Positions 1 through 3,774 of a stretch of DNA of 5,865 bases are shown piece by piece; the first letter of the stretch is position 1; every line of letters starts with the position of its first letter. The translations under genes and the position numbers were made by a program. This stretch comes from Chloroflexota bacterium. Its GTDB lineage: Bacteria; Chloroflexota; Anaerolineae; Caldilineales; Caldilineaceae. The notes beneath the pieces were generated by a model. That model was not told the origin of the DNA. It worked only from the letters and a program-made list of their open reading frames with translations, and ran no database searches. The stretch is from NCBI GenBank assembly GCA_003577365.1, contig QEUY01000462.1, positions 1 through 5,865 on the forward strand, given 5' to 3'.

Positions 1-26
1 GCTACACAAGAGCGGCTACATAAGAG
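1..26. repeat. Short imperfect tandem repeat at the left edge
   Basis: GCTACACAAGAG at 1-12 recurs as GCTACATAAGAG at 15-26, one mismatch in 12 with a 14-nt period. A more degenerate CTACAGAGC follows at 31-39. The repeat may continue off the left edge. It could be the end of a repeat array, binding sites, or part of a coding tail: one plus-strand frame is open from position 2 to a TAG at 113-115, but the encoded peptide resembles nothing I recognise. Function is unknown. Confidence 0.4.
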
Positions 27-128
27 GCATCTACAGAGCAGTGTACACCGGTCGCCGCGTGGGTGCAAGCGGCAAGTGCCACCCCTGCCCGCCCGGAGCC
101 GTCCGGAGGCTTTAGCTCTGGGCGAAAG

Positions 129-158
129 AACAACGCCCCCTGGAAGGGGGCTGTTGTT
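129..158 (+). terminator. Hairpin with T-rich tail, probable terminator
   Basis: AACAACGCCCCC (129-140) pairs with GGGGGC-T-GTTGTT (146-158), a 12-bp stem with one bulged T and a 5-nt loop (TGGAA). The 3' arm runs into GTTGTTTC, giving a T-rich end on the plus strand. It lies downstream of whatever is transcribed from the left edge and upstream of the promoter at 242-270, so the simplest reading is a terminator for an upstream gene outside the window. The U-tract is broken by G, so termination strength is uncertain. Confidence 0.55.
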
Positions 159-205
159 TCCTCCGGTGCGCACGCAGCCTGCTTGAGCGGGCGTCGTTGT
201 TTATA

Positions 206-227
206 GCCAGGCCGTTTACGGCCTGGC
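206..227. other. Perfect 9-bp inverted repeat (hairpin)
   Basis: GCCAGGCCG (206-214) and CGGCCTGGC (219-227) are exact reverse complements around a TTTA loop. Neither strand has a T-run after it, so it is not a classical intrinsic terminator. It sits 15 nt upstream of the -35 element of the next promoter. It could be a second stem of the transcript ending here, an insulator, or a protein-binding palindrome. Confidence 0.45.
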
Positions 228-241
228 GCTGGGGCGGAGCT

Positions 242-270
242 TTCAGCCGCCAAACGGGTTGTGGTATACT
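242..270 (+). promoter_or_regulatory. Candidate sigma-70-type extended -10 promoter
   Basis: TATACT at 265-270 matches the -10 consensus at five of six positions and is preceded by TGG (262-264), giving an extended -10 (TGnTATACT). With a 17-nt spacer the -35 would be TTCAGC (242-247), a weak match, as is common for extended -10 promoters. Transcription would begin near 277, leaving a leader of about 97 nt before the ATG at 374. The element is flanked by AACGGG boxes, so it is probably regulated. Confidence 0.55.
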
Positions 271-331
271 CAACGGGATCAGACAGGTTGGAACATCCTC
301 GGTTATAGTACCCGTTGATACTGCCCGTTGA
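253..331. promoter_or_regulatory. Cluster of AACGGG/CCCGTT boxes, candidate operator
   Basis: TCAACGGG occurs at 270-277, immediately after the -10 hexamer. Its exact reverse complement CCCGTTGA occurs at 311-318 and again at 324-331, 13 nt apart. A shorter AACGGG lies at 253-258, just upstream of the -10 and 19 nt from the next direct copy. Boxes that flank a promoter and repeat at near-helical spacing suit a DNA-binding regulator. The gene just downstream encodes an OmpR-type winged helix, so autoregulation is a reasonable inference. The copies at 270-277 and 311-318 could alternatively form an 8-bp stem in the mRNA leader. Confidence 0.45.
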
Positions 332-373
332 CAGCAATGGCTCCAGCGATGCCTCCTGCAGTTTCTTCACGCC

Positions 374-2143
374 ATGCAATGCGTCCAGGTGGTTGGCTTT
401 AGCAACATCGGCAAATCCGCCTTGCTGCGCCTATTAGCCCAGCCCGATGTACGCACGCAGGAGTTGGGCGAGGCCGGGCATGAATACCTGACCGTCTATG
501 TGGATTGTAACCGCATGTTGGAGATGAGCGACCAGGGCTTTTATGAGCTAGTGCTGCGTTGTCTGCAAGAGAGCAGCCCCCAGGCGGCGGCGCTGCCCGA
601 ACTGGCCGCGGCCTATGAAATGTTAGTCGCACCCGCCAGCGAGTTTCAGGTGCCGCTGGGCTTCAACCGCGGCGTCACCGCCGTGCTGCAGTCGATCCCC
701 CAGAAGCTGGTGCTGCTCTTCGACGAGTTCGACGAACCCTTCAGCCAGATCGACTCGCGCGTCTTTCTCAACCTGCGCGCCTTGCGTGACCGTCACAGCA
801 ACAAACTGGCCTATGTCACCGCGACCTGCCAGCCGCTGCGCGCCCCCATGGAGGGACATCACAGCGCCGAGTTTTGCGAGCTGTTTGCGCACCACACCTG
901 GTATCTCGCGCCGCTGACCCGGCCCGACGTAGACCGGCTGGTGCGCCGCTATATGGATGCCTATGAGGCCCAGTTTGCCGACGCCGACCTGGACTTTATC
1001 TATCAGTGGGCCGGCGGCCACCCGGCTATGGTCAACGGCGTCTGCTCGGTGTTGGATGCCGCCCTCGACGCGCGCGGCCGCGCGCACATGACGCCCAGCG
1101 CGCGGCTGGACTTTCATCAAGGCCTGGTGCGCCGGCTGCACGCCGACGAGCATCTGCAGCAGGAATGCGCCAAGATTTGGGCCTATTGCAGCCCCAAAGA
1201 ACAGAATGAGCTGCTGGCGCTCTGTTGGGCGCAGTATCAACCCAACCGCGCTGTCCTGGACGATCTGATGCGCAAATATCTGGTGCTGCGCGTGGAAGGA
1301 CACTATCAGATGTTCTGCCGGCTGCTCTATGAATATGTGCGGCGCAAGACACTGCGCCCGCCCAACGCCGCCACGCGGCTGTGGGTCGACGTGGACAGCG
1401 GCGAGGTCTTGGTGGACGGCAAGCCGGTCGAGACGCTGACCAACCTGGAGTACCGGCTCATGCTCCTGCTCTTCTACAACGCCGACAAGATCGTCGATAA
1501 ATACAGCATCGTGGCCGATGTCTGGGGCGACGGTTATTTGGACGAAGTGGACGATGCGCGCATCGAAAAGCTGATCAGCCGGCTGCGCCAGAAGATCGAG
1601 CCGGACCAGGGCAGCCCGCGCTTTCTCACCACCGTGCGCGGGCGCGGCTACCGGCTGACCTTGGGCAACAACAGCGCGGACAGCGCCGCGGATCAGGCGC
1701 ACGCCGGCCCGGCCCGCGCCACCTTGCACGAGCCAATTTGGGGTGCGTTCCCCTCGCGGCTATACTATCCCACAAAGCGCAATACGCTGCATGCGTTCTC
1801 ATTTCAAAGTTTGGAAGTGGCCGGCGCTGATTTTCTCCCTTGTCCCTTGCGGCACACAGCGGATAAGGGGAGAGGAGCGCAGGTCACTGAAGCGTCATCA
1901 AGCCCTCAGGAGGAGTTCCATGGCCGACGCCACAAGCGCCTTGATCCCGCCGGCTGGCGAGCAGACCGCGCCAGAGACTTATGTATTCCACGATACGCCG
2001 GGCAACCTGGTACCGGGGGTCGCGCTGCTCTTTGCCGGCGTCATGGCCTTTTCGATGGGGATGACCGACGTCTTCTTTGCCGAGGCCATCGCCTGGACCT
2101 TTGCCATCTGGGGCGTGCTGCTCATCTATGCCGGGGTCGTTGA
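374..2143 (+). CDS. STAND-like P-loop ATPase with C-terminal OmpR-type winged-helix DNA-binding domain
   Basis: Likely an ATP-dependent cytoplasmic transcription regulator. Walker A is GFSNIGKS (residues 8-15). Walker B is LVLLFDEFDE (about 112-121). A GGHP motif (214-217), typical of STAND/archaeal-type ATPases, is followed by a helical or winged segment (about 260-326). Residues about 335-430 form an OmpR/PhoB-type effector domain, with recognition helix near 394-409 and the terminal wing RGRGYRL. This ATPase-first order resembles MalT/LuxR-type regulators but with a different DNA-binding fold. ATG 374 has no Shine-Dalgarno and lies only seven codons before Walker A; the frame upstream is open to a TGA at 329-331 without a standard start, so the N-terminus may be truncated. 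Recognisable protein ends near 1670. The rest of the frame has lower-quality codon use after about 1730 and overlaps the next gene by 224 nt, so the true end may be earlier through a frameshift. The ligand and targets are unknown. Confidence 0.75.
   Translation: MQCVQVVGFSNIGKSALLRLLAQPDVRTQELGEAGHEYLTVYVDCNRMLEMSDQGFYELVLRCLQESSPQAAALPELAAAYEMLVAPASEFQVPLGFNRGVTAVLQSIPQKLVLLFDEFDEPFSQIDSRVFLNLRALRDRHSNKLAYVTATCQPLRAPMEGHHSAEFCELFAHHTWYLAPLTRPDVDRLVRRYMDAYEAQFADADLDFIYQWAGGHPAMVNGVCSVLDAALDARGRAHMTPSARLDFHQGLVRRLHADEHLQQECAKIWAYCSPKEQNELLALCWAQYQPNRAVLDDLMRKYLVLRVEGHYQMFCRLLYEYVRRKTLRPPNAATRLWVDVDSGEVLVDGKPVETLTNLEYRLMLLLFYNADKIVDKYSIVADVWGDGYLDEVDDARIEKLISRLRQKIEPDQGSPRFLTTVRGRGYRLTLGNNSADSAADQAHAGPARATLHEPIWGAFPSRLYYPTKRNTLHAFSFQSLEVAGADFLPCPLRHTADKGRGAQVTEASSSPQEEFHGRRHKRLDPAGWRADRARDLCIPRYAGQPGTGGRAALCRRHGLFDGDDRRLLCRGHRLDLCHLGRAAHLCRGR
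1738..1766 (+). promoter_or_regulatory. Candidate promoter for the downstream membrane protein gene
   Basis: TATACT at 1761-1766 has the same -10 sequence as the first promoter. A 17-nt spacer separates it from TTGGGG (1738-1743), a half match to the -35 consensus. It lies in the stretch where the upstream reading frame loses its coding character, 154 nt before the ATG at 1920. This suggests that 1735-1919 is really an intergenic region. Confidence 0.4.
1908..1913 (+). promoter_or_regulatory. Ribosome binding site deciding the start at 1920
   Basis: A full AGGAGG lies 6 nt before the ATG at 1920. The same frame is open further upstream to a GTG at 1743, but that start has no comparable site. 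The Shine-Dalgarno therefore supports 1920 as the real start. Confidence 0.8.
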
Positions 2144-2474
2144 CGCCTATGAGACCTATACCGTGACCGAGGACGCGCTCTTGATCAACAACCCCGTGCG
2201 CTTTTGGGACAGCAGCAAGACCTGGCATTGGGGCAACATCCATCGCATGGACATTGTCGTCAAGCGCCCAGAGGCCAAGCCCAGCGATGTGGAGATGCAG
2301 ATCTATTTCACGCCCACCGGCGAGCTCAATATCGAGCGTGAAGATCGCCGCTATGACCCAGCCCTCGCCCAATTGGTCATCGACCGGGCTGTGTTGAAGC
2401 CTGCCGACAAGGGCAACCCACAGGATCTGCACAGCCTGCCCAAGGGCAAGGCGACCTATATCTGGAACCGCTAG
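1920..2474 (+). CDS. Small membrane protein with two transmembrane helices and a PH-like C-terminal domain
   Basis: The product is 184 residues. After a polar N-terminus, two hydrophobic segments at about 29-49 and 51-73 form a helical hairpin with a very short turn. From about residue 78 the sequence (YTVTEDALLINNP, then WHWGNIHRMDIVVKR near 102-116) has the alternating strand pattern and the 'W..I..v.' signature of bacterial PH-like domains attached to membrane helices. I infer that both termini and the PH-like domain are cytoplasmic. The start is fixed by the AGGAGG at 1908-1913. The gene is followed 19 nt later by a strong terminator, so it ends its transcription unit. Such proteins are usually annotated as hypothetical or PH-domain proteins; no substrate or partner can be named. 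A functional link to the preceding regulator is possible but rests only on adjacency and shared strand. Confidence 0.8.
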   Translation: MADATSALIPPAGEQTAPETYVFHDTPGNLVPGVALLFAGVMAFSMGMTDVFFAEAIAWTFAIWGVLLIYAGVVDAYETYTVTEDALLINNPVRFWDSSKTWHWGNIHRMDIVVKRPEAKPSDVEMQIYFTPTGELNIEREDRRYDPALAQLVIDRAVLKPADKGNPQDLHSLPKGKATYIWNR

Positions 2475-2486
2475 GTCGAACATACG

Positions 2487-2527
2487 AAAAACCAACGCCG
2501 CCCCGCTCGCGAGCGGGGCGGCGTTTT
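2487..2527. terminator. Bidirectional intrinsic terminator between convergent genes
   Basis: The arms AACGCCGCCCCGCTCG (2494-2509) and CGAGCGGGGCGGCGTT (2510-2525) are perfect reverse complements, forming a very GC-rich stem. On the plus strand the stem ends in TTTT (2524-2527). On the minus strand it is followed by GG and a run of five T (complement of AAAAA at 2487-2491). It lies between the plus-strand stop at 2474 and the minus-strand stop at 2548, so it can end transcription from both sides. Confidence 0.9.
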
Positions 2528-2547
2528 GATTTGTCCAGATGCCCGCG

Positions 2548-3597
2548 TTACTGGGCCGCAGGCACCGCATCATAGCGGCGGATATAGTCTTCAGCCTTCT
2601 CAACCAAGCTGCGGCTGCCGATGTAGAGCGGCACGCGCTGATGCAGCCGTTCGGGCCGAATATCCAGGATACGGCGCTGCCCGTCCGAGGCATAGCCGCC
2701 GGCCTGCTCGGCCAAGAAGGCCAGCGGGGCCGCCTCATAGACCAGGCGCAGTTTGCCCTGGGGTTTGCGGGGGTCCTGGCTATCGGCGGGGTAGTAGAAG
2801 ATGCCGCCTGCTAAAAGGTTGCGGTGGAAGTCGGCCACCAGCGAGCCGATATAGCGCAGCGACAGCGCCTGTTTCTGTTCGTTATCGCCTTGCAAATCTT
2901 GGGTGAAGCGGCGCACGCCCTCTGTCCAATGGCGTTCGTAGCCTTGGTTGGCGCTGTAATATTTGGGCTTGGCCGGGATGCGGATGTCGGGGTGTGAGAG
3001 GAGGAACTCCCCGATGTGCGGGTCGAGCGTAAAGCCATGCACGCCCTGCCCCGTCGAATAGACCATGATGGTGCTGGAGCCATAGATGATATAGCCCGCT
3101 GCCACCAGGTCGCGGCCCGGCTGCAGACAGTCGTCCAACGTGCCAGGCCCCTCTGCCGACTTGCGGCGATGGATGGCGAAGATCGTCCCCACGCTGACGT
3201 TATAGTCGATGTTGGATGAGCCGTCCAACGGGTCATAGACCAGCACATATTTGCCTGTGGCGAACTGCGGCGGGATCGGGATCGGGTTGTCGATCTCTTC
3301 CGAGGCCATGACGGCCAGCCGGCCCGTGTGGTCGTTGAGCCGGAAGATCGTGCGCTCGGCAAACGCGTCCAGCTTTTGCACTTCCTCGCCCTGCACATTT
3401 TGTTCGCCGGTGCTGCCCAAGATCTGCGCCAGCCCGGCGCGTGTGGTGTGGCTGGAGATGATCTTGGCGGCGAGCGCCATGTCATAGAGGACATTGGTCA
3501 GCGTGCCGGTGGCATCGGGGTAGTCGCGCTCCTGCTCCAAGATAAAGCGTTCGATGGTGACAATCGTGCCATCGCCTGGCCGGAGTCTGCTGGTCAT
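2548..3597 (-). CDS. fbp: Fructose-1,6-bisphosphatase class I
   Basis: This cytosolic enzyme hydrolyses fructose 1,6-bisphosphate to fructose 6-phosphate and phosphate, the committed step of gluconeogenesis (also used in the Calvin cycle). The 349-residue product is complete, slightly longer than the E. coli enzyme (about 332). Visible catalytic and metal-binding residues are D77 (KLD), E100 and E101 (ASEE), DPLDGSSN with D122 and D125, and K282 with E288 in GKLRLVYE. SLVADFHRNLL near 252-262 and AEQAGG near 296-301 are also class I hallmarks. The AMP-site residues known from the pig enzyme have counterparts here (T30, G31, T34, K116, Y117), so AMP inhibition is expected. The cysteine-bearing redox loop of chloroplast forms is absent. 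The start is supported by AGGAGG 10 nt upstream and by N-terminal alignment to the family. The gene lies 177 nt downstream of the transglycosylase gene with a terminator between, so it probably has its own promoter. Confidence 0.97.
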   Translation of the reverse strand: MTSRLRPGDGTIVTIERFILEQERDYPDATGTLTNVLYDMALAAKIISSHTTRAGLAQILGSTGEQNVQGEEVQKLDAFAERTIFRLNDHTGRLAVMASEEIDNPIPIPPQFATGKYVLVYDPLDGSSNIDYNVSVGTIFAIHRRKSAEGPGTLDDCLQPGRDLVAAGYIIYGSSTIMVYSTGQGVHGFTLDPHIGEFLLSHPDIRIPAKPKYYSANQGYERHWTEGVRRFTQDLQGDNEQKQALSLRYIGSLVADFHRNLLAGGIFYYPADSQDPRKPQGKLRLVYEAAPLAFLAEQAGGYASDGQRRILDIRPERLHQRVPLYIGSRSLVEKAEDYIRRYDAVPAAQ

Positions 3598-3607
3598 ACA
3601 GAGAGTT

Positions 3608-3613
3608 CCTCCT
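3608..3613 (-). promoter_or_regulatory. Ribosome binding site of fbp
   Basis: CCTCCT on the plus strand reads AGGAGG on the minus strand, 10 nt before the ATG whose complement is at 3595-3597. The spacing is slightly long but acceptable, and it supports this start. Confidence 0.75.
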
Positions 3614-3686
3614 CGTCGTCGAGAATTGAGCGGCTAGACTGGGCGCGCGGCTTTGCGCGGTGGAACGGGTGAGTAAAACAACGGCT

Positions 3687-3702
3687 GCCGCCTGGCGGCG
3701 GC
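3687..3702 (-). other. Small GC-rich hairpin in the fbp upstream region
   Basis: Read on the minus strand, GCCGCC (3702-3697), loop GCCA, and GGCGGC (3692-3687) form a 6-bp stem. It is followed by AGCCG and then TTGTTTT. It could be a weak second terminator behind the transglycosylase gene or a structure in the fbp leader. The gap between the stem and the T-rich stretch makes strong termination unlikely. Confidence 0.3.
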
Positions 3703-3720
3703 GAGTAGACACTATCTTAA

Positions 3721-3756
3721 CGCAAAAGCCGCACGCATGCACGCGCGGCTTTTGCG
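3721..3756 (-). terminator. Intrinsic terminator after the lytic transglycosylase gene
   Basis: CGCAAAAGCCGC (3721-3732) and GCGGCTTTTGCG (3745-3756) are exact reverse complements around a 12-nt loop. The A-tract/T-tract next to a GCCGC/GCGGC core is the usual terminator layout and works in both directions. It starts 18 nt after the minus-strand stop at 3775, the expected position for ending that gene's transcript. Confidence 0.75.
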
Positions 3757-3774
3757 CGGGAGAGCGAGGCTAAG

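Noticed and set aside
2..115. Plus-strand frame open from the edge to TAG 113-115, possibly the tail of an upstream gene
   Set aside because: Its position before a terminator-like hairpin is suggestive, but the 37-residue peptide resembles nothing I recognise and its start is outside the window, so it cannot be supported as a gene.
2..379. Open minus-strand frame of 125 codons across the left region
   Set aside because: It crosses the hairpins, promoter and operator-like boxes, has a low-complexity, unfamiliar translation, and shows no Shine-Dalgarno or domain. It is probably chance in GC-rich DNA.
623..1729. Long minus-strand open frame (368 codons) opposite the ATPase gene
   Set aside because: It is antisense to the clearly conserved Walker A/B and winged-helix coding sequence. 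Its translation is compositionally biased (A, V, Q, H-rich), typical of a shadow of a GC-rich gene.
1743..1919. Upstream extension of the membrane protein gene to GTG 1743
   Set aside because: The extension lacks a ribosome binding site, overlaps a candidate promoter and has a basic, unconserved-looking translation. The AGGAGG before ATG 1920 is far better.
1884..2738. Minus-strand open frame spanning the terminator between the convergent genes
   Set aside because: It runs through the bidirectional terminator and is antisense to one good gene and out of frame with the other (fbp).
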